Origin: JAAZZY01 sp964612505
Lineage (GTDB): Bacteria; Chlamydiota; Chlamydiia; Chlamydiales; JAAZZY01
Direction: 5' to 3'
Length of the DNA stretch: 64,000 bases
NCBI GenBank assembly: GCA_964612505.1
Contig: CAZTEX010000001.1
Location: 310,001-374,000 of the forward strand
In this document: positions 44,755 to 53,088 of the stretch, one piece after another
Layout of the letters: each line of letters begins with the position of its first letter
Numbering within the stretch: the first letter of the stretch is position 1
The notes under the pieces: generated by a model
Databases searched by the model: none
Seen by the model: the letters and a program-made list of their open reading frames with translations, nothing else
Told to the model about the DNA's origin: nothing
Program-made: the position numbers and the translations under genes

Positions 44755-45333
44755 CTATATACTTGGGAAGGTTCTGTACATTTGATAAATCAAAGCCAAA
44801 GGAGTTAAGGCGAGAGCCCCACAAAAAAGGCCGGCTGCAGCATGGTTGATTCTATCTTTTAACGGATAAGGCTGAGCATTTTGATTGGGATCTTCTAAAG
44901 AGGGACTTTTGGAACTTAATGCAGCTTGAGAAAAATGCTGGCGAGCTAGCTTTAAAAAGGGTTCGGAAACCAATTTTAACGCTAAAGATCCCGCGAATAC
45001 CCGAAGGCTAAGGTTAGCTGTAAACCCATGGCAAGAAGGACCCGGGCCGCAAATAAAATCATCTGCAATACTAGTTATGATCATATTGACGTACTTTAGC
45101 ACCGCCGCAGGGAAGAGCACCGAATAATACCCCACGCCTATCGCTGCGACAACACCTACAGTTCTATGACAGACTTTTAGCCCTGATGCGCTCATGCTGG
45201 CTAGATTATTTAAAGCAGCCGCCTGAGCTGTCTTTGTATATCCTGCTTCGGCTCCATTTGAGCCCTCTTGCAGTCTATAAGAACTCGTCGTATTGAATGC
45301 TGCTCATTGAGCTGGTGTTATAGATTGAACCAT
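44755..45333 (-). pseudogene. Inc-like membrane protein gene with in-frame TGA at codon 10
   Basis: From ATG 45333, which has a good ribosome site (GAAAGGA), the frame reads MVQSITPAQ, then TGA at 45304-45306, then continues open for 182 codons to the stop at 44755. The post-TGA part has three hydrophobic regions (about VGVVAAIGVGYYSVLF, LSLRVFAGSLALKLV and AAAGLFCGALALTPLAL), typical of chlamydial inclusion-membrane proteins. A later ATG at 45195 gives 146 residues but has no ribosome site. The simplest reading is a recent nonsense mutation (perhaps CGA to TGA). Readthrough or use of the internal ATG are alternatives. Confidence 0.6.
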
Positions 45334-45468
45334 AAGTTTTCCTTTCTTAAAAAGACTATTATTTCAGCTTTTGATTAAGAGAGTATAAAGCCCCCTTTCT
45401 TTTAAATCTCAGCTTAAAATAAACCCTTTGTGAACTCTTTTTTTTAACGGTACTTTACCAATCAAGAA

Positions 45469-45738
45469 TTAGATCAGGCAAATGACTTCTTGGCACTCTT
45501 TGAGCTCTTTATAGATAGTCTCGACATGCTCTCTACTTTCTGCTTCAAAATCTACTGTAATAGAGAGATATTTCTTGTTTTTACTGTGCTTAAAGCTGAT
45601 GAGATCATCGGTCAGCTGGTTTTTAAAATGACGATGAATAATTTGTAAAATTCTTTTTTTAAAATGCTCGCTGGACTCACCAATAATCTTGATGGGGTAC
45701 TGACAAGGAAAAGCTAGCTCTTTATCACTTAAGTCCAT
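45469..45738 (-). CDS. YbeD/DUF493-family small protein
   Basis: An 89-residue protein with the DUF493 pattern: FPCQYPIKIIGES at the N terminus, then a helix with two Phe and a strand pair KYLSITVDFEAESREHVETIYKEL in outline. E. coli YbeD has an ACT-like fold of unknown function and lies near lipoate genes. Here it stands alone, divergent from otsAB. The family call rests on this pattern and size. Confidence 0.75.
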   Translation of the reverse strand: MDLSDKELAFPCQYPIKIIGESSEHFKKRILQIIHRHFKNQLTDDLISFKHSKNKKYLSITVDFEAESREHVETIYKELKECQEVICLI

Positions 45739-45911
45739 GTTTTTTCAATTACTGAATTTTTTAATATAGATGCAAGTATAATCCATAGACCTATATAACT
45801 CAATGTTACAGAGAGCCTTCAGATGCTTTAGATCTCTCTTAGGAGAAGAGTTCGCTTGCGCTAAATCATCCCCTCTTGTTATCGACCCAAAACAGAGCCT
45901 AGAGAGGATAT

Positions 45912-48143
45912 ATGCAAAACCAAAGTTCATCTTTGATTGTTGTCAGCAACAGGCTGCCGATTTCACTGCATTGTCAAGATGATCGTTGGGAAATTAAGCC
46001 CTCCACTGGCGGGCTCGCTTCTGCTCTGACGGGAGTCCAAGAAAAAATAGATTTTACCTGGATTGGCTGGCCAGGAGCTTCGTTATTTGAAAATCAAAAA
46101 GAAGAGGTTAAAAATGAGCTGCAAAAACAAAAATTAATCCCTATTTTTCTCAATAAAGAACAAGAAGAACATTTTTATCATACCTTTTGCAATTCTATTT
46201 TATGGCCACTCTTTCACTACTTTACAGACCCTGTCACACATAGCTGCCAATCTTGGGAATTTTACGAAGAAGTCAATCAGATCTTTGCCAATGAAGTGAT
46301 TCAACAAGCTAATTTCAATTCGACCGTTTGGGTTCATGATTTTCATCTCATGCTGCTACCTTCTTTACTTCGTAAAAAAAGACCCGATTTAAAAATTGGC
46401 TTCTTTTTGCATATTCCTTTTCCTTCTTCAGAGATCTACCGCATGTTTCCTAAAAGAGAACTTCTTTTGAAGGGCCTTTTAGGTGCTGATTATATCGGCT
46501 TTCACACCTCTGATTATGCGCGCCATTTTCGCTTGGCTTGCTTGCGTGTTTTAGGTGCCGACACTACCGAAGAGGGTGTCATTTTTCAGGGAAGAAAAAC
46601 AGGGGTTGGAGCCCATCCAATTGGCATGAACATTGCCTCTTTTGATAAGATTTTATCGAGTGAAAATTATTCCAGTTATATTAACGAAATTAAAAGTCGC
46701 TACCAGAATCAAAAAGTTATTTTAGGTGTCGAGCGTCTCGATTACACTAAAGGGATTTTACTCAAGCTACAAGCCTTTGAGCGATGTTTAGAAAAAAATC
46801 CTGAACTCATTGGCCAAATTGTTTTACTACAAATTATTGTACCCAGCAGACACAGTAGTCAAGAATACCAACATTATCGCTCTGAAGTGGAACAAGCCAT
46901 TAGCCGCTTAAATGGAAAATATTCTAAGCCTGGTTTTATCCCTGTTCAATATCTCTATCGCCATTTACCCCTTGATGAGTTAGTCGCTCTTTTTTGTTTA
47001 GCAGATATCTGCATGATTGCCTCGATTCGAGATGGAATGAATTTAGTAGCACAAGAGTTTGTCTACTCTGCAAGCCATATGAAAGAGACAGGGGTCTTGC
47101 TTTTAAGTGAATTTGCAGGAGCTTCTCATCATTTGCCTCACGCTACTTTAATCAATCCTTTGGATATTGAAGGCATGGCAGATCAGATACAAGTAGCTCT
47201 TCAGATGCCCACAAAAGAAAAGAAAAGTAAAATAGACAAGATGGCAAGTCTCGTCAAGGGATTAGATAGTCCTATTTGGGCCGCTAAATTTTTAGAAAAA
47301 CTTGAGCTAATGGCTCAAAAAAATAGCTCCTTAAAACTACTGTTTGGATTGAATGAAAAGCAATACCACTACTTGATTAAAAGATCGACTCATGCCAATC
47401 AGCGAATTTTCATTTTAGACTACGATGGCACTTTACAAGAGCTAGAAAACCTCCCGATGAAAGCAGCTCCAAGTAGAGCTCTTTTAAAAATTTTAGAAAG
47501 ACTGGCGCTCTGTGAAGAGACTGAAGTTCACATTGTAAGTGGCCGAGATAGTCAGACATTGCAAAGCTGGTTTGGGCATTTGCCCATTGCTCTTGCTGCA
47601 GGGCATGGTTATCAGTATAAAGAAGCTCATAGCAATGATTGGAACATTTTGAGAGATTGTGAATTTAGCTGGAAAGGTTATGTTCAAGAAATTCTAAATA
47701 AAGTTGTCGAAGAAGTCCCAGGCAGTTTTTTAGAATTTAAAGAGTCTTCCATCTGCTGGCACTATCGTTTAAGCGATCTAGATTATGGCCAATGGCGAGC
47801 TAAAGAGCTTTACACTTCTTTAATGCATGATCTTGCCAACCATCCTGTAGAGGTGATAGCCGGAAAAAAAATCATTGAAGTGCGCGCTCAAGGAGTTTCA
47901 AAAGGAAACTATGTGCGACATCTTTTAAAGTCAGCTTCAAAAGATCCCTTTATTTTATGTATCGGCGATGATCGCTCTGACGAAGAGATGTATGCAGCTC
48001 TTCCTAAAAAAGCCATCTCTATTCATGTGGGAGAAAGATGTCAAAACTCTACGTATCAACTCGAGTCCCCTCTTAAAGTCAGAGAGCTTTTAAGCGAGAT
48101 CTCTGCAGCACTTTACCAAACTAAAGAACTCTCTTTAGAATAA
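45912..48143 (+). CDS. otsAB: Fused trehalose-6-phosphate synthase/phosphatase
   Basis: A 743-residue bifunctional enzyme making trehalose from UDP- or ADP-glucose and glucose 6-phosphate. Residues 1-465 are the OtsA GT20 domain (VVSNRLPISL, WPG, WVHDFHLMLLP, HIPFPSSEIYR, ERLDYTKGI and DGMNLVAQEF). Residues 490-740 are the OtsB HAD phosphatase, with the nucleophile motif FILDYDGTL near 500 and IGDDRSDEEMY near the end. Trehalose synthesis is absent from the human-pathogenic Chlamydia. The last 36 bases of its coding region, before the final codon, are repeated at 49408-49443. Confidence 0.94.
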   Translation: MQNQSSSLIVVSNRLPISLHCQDDRWEIKPSTGGLASALTGVQEKIDFTWIGWPGASLFENQKEEVKNELQKQKLIPIFLNKEQEEHFYHTFCNSILWPLFHYFTDPVTHSCQSWEFYEEVNQIFANEVIQQANFNSTVWVHDFHLMLLPSLLRKKRPDLKIGFFLHIPFPSSEIYRMFPKRELLLKGLLGADYIGFHTSDYARHFRLACLRVLGADTTEEGVIFQGRKTGVGAHPIGMNIASFDKILSSENYSSYINEIKSRYQNQKVILGVERLDYTKGILLKLQAFERCLEKNPELIGQIVLLQIIVPSRHSSQEYQHYRSEVEQAISRLNGKYSKPGFIPVQYLYRHLPLDELVALFCLADICMIASIRDGMNLVAQEFVYSASHMKETGVLLLSEFAGASHHLPHATLINPLDIEGMADQIQVALQMPTKEKKSKIDKMASLVKGLDSPIWAAKFLEKLELMAQKNSSLKLLFGLNEKQYHYLIKRSTHANQRIFILDYDGTLQELENLPMKAAPSRALLKILERLALCEETEVHIVSGRDSQTLQSWFGHLPIALAAGHGYQYKEAHSNDWNILRDCEFSWKGYVQEILNKVVEEVPGSFLEFKESSICWHYRLSDLDYGQWRAKELYTSLMHDLANHPVEVIAGKKIIEVRAQGVSKGNYVRHLLKSASKDPFILCIGDDRSDEEMYAALPKKAISIHVGERCQNSTYQLESPLKVRELLSEISAALYQTKELSLE
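48104..48139 (+). repeat. 36-bp direct repeat, copy 1 (end of otsAB)
   Basis: Positions 48104-48139, beginning TGCAGCACTTTACCAAACTA, are identical over 36 bases to 49408-49443. This copy codes the last residues of otsAB. The flanking bases differ on both sides. Confidence 0.95.
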
Positions 48144-48264
48144 AGAGCAGAACGCATTGCCATTTTCGACAACATAAAGTGGGGCAATTTGCTTGTTTTA
48201 GCTCAAGACAGATGCTTCATCAATTACCAGCATCATTTTGCTCTTACAAATGAGAACAAGACCA

Positions 48265-48293
48265 TTGACAAAAAATATCAAGTTTAATAAAAT
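48265..48293 (+). promoter_or_regulatory. Near-consensus promoter of the unknown gene at 48329
   Basis: A perfect -35 TTGACA (48265-48270), a 17-base spacer and -10 TAAAAT (48288-48293). It lies within the segment bounded by the two 36-bp repeats and 35 bases before the start codon. Confidence 0.68.
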
Positions 48294-48328
48294 TACCTAA
48301 GGGATTGATTATAAAAAGGAAAAGATCA

Positions 48329-49372
48329 ATGGCATCGTCAGGTTCATTAACGATAGGTCAGCGCTTCAGCGAGTCTATGATCGCCTCTCTCAACAAGATT
48401 ATTGACCAAGAACAGACGAATAGAGAAGCAGTCCCAACGATTGAAAAGTCTTCAAATCGCGAAGAACTACTAGCTACAGGCATCTGGGATCCAATAACAT
48501 ACAGTAGGGCCCTTAAAAAATGTGGTAAAGAAAAACGCTTTAAATGGATGGTTGATTCAAGAGCCTCCGTTTTTGGAAGACTGCCGTTCGACTGTTTTTC
48601 TTGGACCAAAACGAATCCATTCAACCATGAACTCAAGCCAAACGTACCACCTTCTGAGGCTTTAAGCAAAATATTCAACTCTCTTTCTCTTCTGGGATGT
48701 GATGAAGCGAGGCAAATTGCAACCTACACAGCGCTGCTTGAAGTTCTTGGAAAAGACAAATTTGACTACCTATTTGCGTCTGATTCACCGACGCCTATGT
48801 CTATTGGGAAACAAGACCCTTGTAAACGCTTATTTAAGGTAATAGAGCCCACAGATATACGAAAAGGGGATTTTTTATATATTCCAAATATTGAAGAATA
48901 TGTTTCAAAACATCCTTTCGGTTCTTCAAGGGGTTATAACGCAATTTACTCAGGTGATAAAAGGGTGGTGTCACTTGGATTTCCTAAGGGGGGGCTCCCT
49001 TTAGACACAGATCAAATGGATACATTTTTATCCAATCAATGTAACGAACCCCCAACCCCAGATAATTTCTTTAATCCCGACTTTATCAAAGAAGAATACA
49101 CAAGATGTTTTGGAAGTTTTGCTGAAGGCAAACAATTTGTACATTCAAGTAGAGAATTAAGGTGCCGTCCAGAAGAGATTCGCGAGCTTAAAAAAAATTA
49201 TGGAACAACTGTTCAAATCTGGGAAACAGAAATCTTAATAGATCGTTGTGTTAGAATCTCTGAACGAAGCATCACAGATTTAGCTCAAGCACCTCTATCT
49301 GAGGTTCGGCAATTATTTCAGAGCATGAAAGTGATCTTGCCCCTAGAAAATCCGGCCGAAGCTAAAAAATAA
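48329..49372 (+). CDS. Unknown protein within a duplicated-flank insert; possible cysteine hydrolase or transglutaminase-like domain
   Basis: 347 residues from ATG 48329, which has AAGGAAA upstream; the frame is open to TTG 48305. No family is recognised with confidence. The order of a Cys (C124 in LLGCDEARQIAT), then KGDFLYIPNIEEYVSKHP (H195), then GYNAIYSGDKRVVSLG is loosely like papain/transglutaminase-fold enzymes with Cys-His-Asp, but this is weak. There is no signal peptide or membrane segment. Its own promoter precedes it, and it is bounded on both sides by an exact 36-bp duplication of the otsAB end, so it is likely a recent arrival. Function unknown. Confidence 0.62.
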   Translation: MASSGSLTIGQRFSESMIASLNKIIDQEQTNREAVPTIEKSSNREELLATGIWDPITYSRALKKCGKEKRFKWMVDSRASVFGRLPFDCFSWTKTNPFNHELKPNVPPSEALSKIFNSLSLLGCDEARQIATYTALLEVLGKDKFDYLFASDSPTPMSIGKQDPCKRLFKVIEPTDIRKGDFLYIPNIEEYVSKHPFGSSRGYNAIYSGDKRVVSLGFPKGGLPLDTDQMDTFLSNQCNEPPTPDNFFNPDFIKEEYTRCFGSFAEGKQFVHSSRELRCRPEEIRELKKNYGTTVQIWETEILIDRCVRISERSITDLAQAPLSEVRQLFQSMKVILPLENPAEAKK

Positions 49373-49407
49373 CCGCTTTTCTTAGTTAGAGGCAGTCCAT
49401 GAGAGAA

Positions 49408-49443
49408 TGCAGCACTTTACCAAACTAAAGAACTCTCTTTAGA
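49408..49443 (+). repeat. 36-bp direct repeat, copy 2 (end of pdhC)
   Basis: Identical to 48104-48139. This copy supplies the stop codon of pdhC, which is read from the other strand (49439-49441). If the sequence between the repeats and one copy are removed, otsAB ends normally with TAA at 49445 and meets pdhC tail to tail. Confidence 0.95.
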
Positions 49444-50743
49444 TTAAAAGGACCGAAGGATTTTCAAGAAGATCTTTCAGCGTCTTTAAAAAGCGAGCGC
49501 CTTCTTCTCCATTGATAGCCCGGTGATCTGCAGCGAGCGTGAGCGTCATTTTTTGTCCTTCAACAAGCTCCCCATTTTCTATCTTTGGAAACGCTGAAAT
49601 TCCACCCACTCCTAAGATAGCAGCTTGCGGTGGATTGATCACGGGCAGGACAGAAGTCGTTCCAAACATCCCTAAATTGGAGATTGTAAAAGAGCCCCCT
49701 TTGAATTCTTCCATAGCTAATTTTTGGTCACGAGCTTTTTGTGCTAGATCTTTTACTTCTTGAGATATCTGCCCTAAATTTTTATAGTCTGCAAAGCGAA
49801 TAATAGGAGTAATAAGACCCTCTTCTAGGCTCACGGCAATAGAGATATCGATCGTTTTAAAGCGAATGATTGTTTGATTTTGAGAATTAAAACCGCTGTT
49901 AATTTTAGGATGTTTTTTAAGAGCTAGGGCAGAAGCTCTGATAACAAAATCATTAAAGCTCACTTTAATATTTTGATTTTTTAATTCGGCTCTCACACGC
50001 ATCATGGCGGTGGCTTCCACATCTTGGTTTAAGTAAAAGTGGGGAATGAATGTTTTAGCTGCTTGCAGGCGCGCTGCAACGACTGTTTGAATCGGCGACA
50101 TCTTTTCTTCTTCAAAACTTCCTGCTGCTTGCGTAGGAAGTTCACCTTGACCAAAACTAGCTAAAGATTTTTGCTGCGCCAATTTTAAATCTTCACTCAT
50201 CACTCGCCCACCAGGACCTGACCCTTTAATAGAGCTCAAATCAAGATTACTTTCTTTGGCAAGTTTTTTAGCTAGTGGAGAGGCTAAAACTTTACCTGGT
50301 AATTCACCAAGATGATATGGAAAGCGATAATTTTCAAGAGGAGGCTCTGGAATGAACGTAGGTTGAGCAAAACTTGTAGTGGCAATAGCTGGGCTTGAGA
50401 TTTTTTCTTCTTTTTTGGAGGCCTTTTCTACGGGAGCTTCTGACGCCTTAACTTTTTTAGAGCCATCTATCCCCTCTGGGTGATAACCCTCAATACTCTC
50501 AGCTGCTTCAACGGTAAAAATAGCAACTGCTTGATTAACGATCGCAGAATTTCCCTCAGAGACCAAAATCTTCCTTAAAAAACCTTCATCCAGAGCATTG
50601 TGTTCAACTGTCGCTTTATCTGTAGTAATTTCCAGAAGAACGTCCCCTGCTTCTACTTTTTCACCCTCTTTTTTATGCCATTTGGCAATGACTCCCTGTT
50701 CCATGGTCGGTGATAATTTAGGCATTGTTACTGTAAAAGGCAT
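49439..50743 (-). CDS. pdhC: Pyruvate dehydrogenase E2, dihydrolipoamide acetyltransferase
   Basis: Core subunit of the pyruvate dehydrogenase complex, moving acetyl groups to CoA. The 434 residues contain a lipoyl domain (about 1-78, lipoyl Lys in EITTDKATVEH), an Ala/Pro/Lys linker, a peripheral subunit-binding domain (about 145-182, SPLAKKLAKESNLDLSSIKG) and the catalytic domain (about 205-434). The catalytic motif reads DHRAINGEEG, with Asn where most E2 proteins have Asp after the active-site His. Its ATG follows pdhB by 12 bases. The stop codon lies within the second 36-bp repeat. Confidence 0.94.
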   Translation of the reverse strand: MPFTVTMPKLSPTMEQGVIAKWHKKEGEKVEAGDVLLEITTDKATVEHNALDEGFLRKILVSEGNSAIVNQAVAIFTVEAAESIEGYHPEGIDGSKKVKASEAPVEKASKKEEKISSPAIATTSFAQPTFIPEPPLENYRFPYHLGELPGKVLASPLAKKLAKESNLDLSSIKGSGPGGRVMSEDLKLAQQKSLASFGQGELPTQAAGSFEEEKMSPIQTVVAARLQAAKTFIPHFYLNQDVEATAMMRVRAELKNQNIKVSFNDFVIRASALALKKHPKINSGFNSQNQTIIRFKTIDISIAVSLEEGLITPIIRFADYKNLGQISQEVKDLAQKARDQKLAMEEFKGGSFTISNLGMFGTTSVLPVINPPQAAILGVGGISAFPKIENGELVEGQKMTLTLAADHRAINGEEGARFLKTLKDLLENPSVLLI

Positions 50744-50755
50744 TCTGAAATTCTC

Positions 50756-51739
50756 CTAACGGTTCAGAGATTTTAGCACTGCAGCAATGACTTTACTAGC
50801 AGTAGGCAATGTTTCTCTTTCTAATATTTTTGAATAAGGCATAGGCGTTTCTTTTTGAGTTACCCGTTCAATGGGCGCATCTAAATAGTCAAAACAATGT
50901 TCATTCAATTGAAATCCTATTTCAGAGCAAATACCAGCAAAGCTATGCCCTTCTTCCACAAGAACGCAATGCCCTGTTTTTTTCACCGATTTGCTAATCG
51001 TAGCAATATCGAGCGGTTTAATGGATCTGACATCAATCAGCTCCACTTTAATATTTTGCTTTTTGAGCTCTTTAATTGCTTCTTGGCAAATGCCCACCAT
51101 ACGGCTATAAGTTACAATGGTAATGTCTGTACCCTCTTCAACCACTTTAGCTTGTCCAATAGGAATCAGATATTCCCCTGTAGGGATTTCCATTTTCAGT
51201 CCATAGGCCAATTCATTTTCTAAAAAGAGGACTGGGTTTGGATTGCGAATAGCTGTTTTCAAAAGCCCCTTGGCATCATAGGCATTGCTTGGACTAAGGA
51301 CGATAAGACCTGGTAAATTTCCATAAAGAGCTTCGACGCAGTGTGAGTGTTGACAAGAGACTTGAGCGGCTGATCCGTTGGGCCCTCGAAAAACAATAGG
51401 GACACTAAATCGCCCTCCAGACATATAAAACATCTTTGCTGCATTGGAAATAATTTGATCGGCTGCTACAAATGAAAAGTTAAAGCTCATGAATTCAACA
51501 ACAGGTCTTAAACCTGTCATGGCAGCCCCTATTCCCATCCCTGCAAAAGCATTTTCCGAAATGGGTGTATCTAAAACGCGGTCTGGGCCCCATTTATTTA
51601 AAAGCCCTTTAGTCACCTTATAAGCGCCATTATATTCAGCGACCTCTTCTCCGATAATAATGACTGTAGGATCGCGTTCCATTTCCTCGTCGAGAGCTTG
51701 TCGAATGGCTTCCCGTATATCAACCGTTTGCATTTCCAT
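50756..51739 (-). CDS. pdhB: Pyruvate dehydrogenase E1 beta subunit
   Basis: Beta half of the thiamine-diphosphate E1 enzyme that decarboxylates pyruvate. The 327 residues show GEEVAEYNGAYKVTKGL near residue 31, RVLDTPISENAFAGMGIGAA and RPVVEFMSFNF, followed by QHSHCVEALYGNLPGL. The ATG at 51739 overlaps the pdhA stop by one base (TAATG), so the pair is translationally coupled. It belongs to the heterotetrameric alpha2-beta2 E1 type also used by Chlamydia. Confidence 0.96.
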   Translation of the reverse strand: MEMQTVDIREAIRQALDEEMERDPTVIIIGEEVAEYNGAYKVTKGLLNKWGPDRVLDTPISENAFAGMGIGAAMTGLRPVVEFMSFNFSFVAADQIISNAAKMFYMSGGRFSVPIVFRGPNGSAAQVSCQHSHCVEALYGNLPGLIVLSPSNAYDAKGLLKTAIRNPNPVLFLENELAYGLKMEIPTGEYLIPIGQAKVVEEGTDITIVTYSRMVGICQEAIKELKKQNIKVELIDVRSIKPLDIATISKSVKKTGHCVLVEEGHSFAGICSEIGFQLNEHCFDYLDAPIERVTQKETPMPYSKILERETLPTASKVIAAVLKSLNR

Positions 51740-52824
51740 TATTCTTCTTTATAAACTCCCTCTTCTAAGACGACAGGATTTGGATCTGGGCTAGCTTCAG
51801 CATATTGAACAGCTGCAATAATTTGCTCGCGCGCTTTTTTATCCAATTCTTTAAATTCTTCTTCCGTGAGCATCCCCGCTTCAATTAAATCTTCTTTTAA
51901 GCGCAAAATGGGCTCTTGTTGTATTGCTGCTTGCAAACATTCTTTAGTTCGATAAAGTCCTGGATCAGAAATAGAATGGCCGCGTAAACGCTCTGTCACG
52001 GCTTCAACCAAAATAGGTCTTCTATTCTTCAAGGAACTTTCTTTAATTTTTTTAAAGCTATGATAACTAGCTAAAATATCCATTCCATCGATGCTATAAC
52101 CTTCAATCCCATAACATTTTGCGAATCGCTCAGCAATAGGCTCGACTGCGATCGCTCTTTGAACAGCTGTGCCCATCCCCCATTTGTTGTTTTCAACCAC
52201 AATCACACAAGGAAGATCCCAAAGAGCTGCCAAGTTGATCGATTCATGAAAACTTCCTTGAGCAACAGCCCCATCTCCTAAAAAGCAAATGGCTGTTTCA
52301 TCCGTTTTCTTAAGGTTCTTAATGCTTAAAGCAGCTCCAATAGCAATTGGAATCTGTCCACCAACAATACCAAATCCTCCTAGCATCCGCTCTGCATAAA
52401 GGTGCATAGATCCGCCCCGTCCAAAGGCATTTCCATTCTCTTTTCCAAAAAGCTCGGCAATAATCTCTTTTTCTGTAGCTCCTGTTAGAAAAGCCAGGGC
52501 ATGGCATCGATAAGATGTGATCCACCAGTTATTTTGACCAAAAACATCTACGCAAGCTGTTTGAATCGCCTCTTGCCCAATATAAGCATGAAAAAACCCC
52601 CCTATTTTTCCTTGTAAATAGGCCGCTTCGGACCTAACCTCAAGGTTTCTAATAAGAAGCATCTTATTTAAGAGGTAAATTAGCTTTTCTTTTCCCAGTT
52701 CTTTAATCATCGCTGAGCGGTCAAAATGCTCAAAATGATAGATAGACTCGCCTTTTTTCTTATCCATTACACGCTGAAGGGATTGAGTTATTTGAGCCCC
52801 CTCCTGATCTTGGGTATAAACCAT
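51739..52824 (-). CDS. pdhA: Pyruvate dehydrogenase E1 alpha subunit
   Basis: Alpha half of the E1 enzyme. The thiamine-diphosphate motif is GDGAVAQGSFHESINLAALW with the following ENNKWGMGTAVQ; the phosphorylation-loop region reads RLRGHSISDPGLYR. The start is taken as ATG 52824 (361 residues) with GAGG 10 bases before it; the frame is open to TTG 52842. It is the first gene of pdhA-pdhB-pdhC. E3 (lpd) is not in the window. Confidence 0.95.
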   Translation of the reverse strand: MVYTQDQEGAQITQSLQRVMDKKKGESIYHFEHFDRSAMIKELGKEKLIYLLNKMLLIRNLEVRSEAAYLQGKIGGFFHAYIGQEAIQTACVDVFGQNNWWITSYRCHALAFLTGATEKEIIAELFGKENGNAFGRGGSMHLYAERMLGGFGIVGGQIPIAIGAALSIKNLKKTDETAICFLGDGAVAQGSFHESINLAALWDLPCVIVVENNKWGMGTAVQRAIAVEPIAERFAKCYGIEGYSIDGMDILASYHSFKKIKESSLKNRRPILVEAVTERLRGHSISDPGLYRTKECLQAAIQQEPILRLKEDLIEAGMLTEEEFKELDKKAREQIIAAVQYAEASPDPNPVVLEEGVYKEE

Positions 52825-53026
52825 CCTGGAATAACCTCGCAAGCTTGAGATTTATTAATTTTAATAAAGCCTTTTAAGATACCTATCTTTTCAATTTATT
52901 TGTAGTCAAAAGGGGGAAAAACGCGAGATTTGCCGATTATTAAGAGAAGTTATAGGCAAATCCCCTCTATTTCTGGCCCTAGCAAGATTAATTCATTAGA
53001 CTACAGGGATATATGCTAAAAATTAA

Positions 53027-53055
53027 TTGACAAAGAATCAATTTTCTGCTATAAT
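53027..53055 (+). promoter_or_regulatory. Perfect consensus promoter of the unknown gene at 53089
   Basis: TTGACA (53027-53032), a 17-base spacer and TATAAT (53050-53055): an exact match to the sigma-70-type consensus. The start codon is 33 bases after the -10 box. Confidence 0.8.
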
Positions 53056-53088
53056 TATCATAGATAACCAAGATAATTAGGTAAATTT

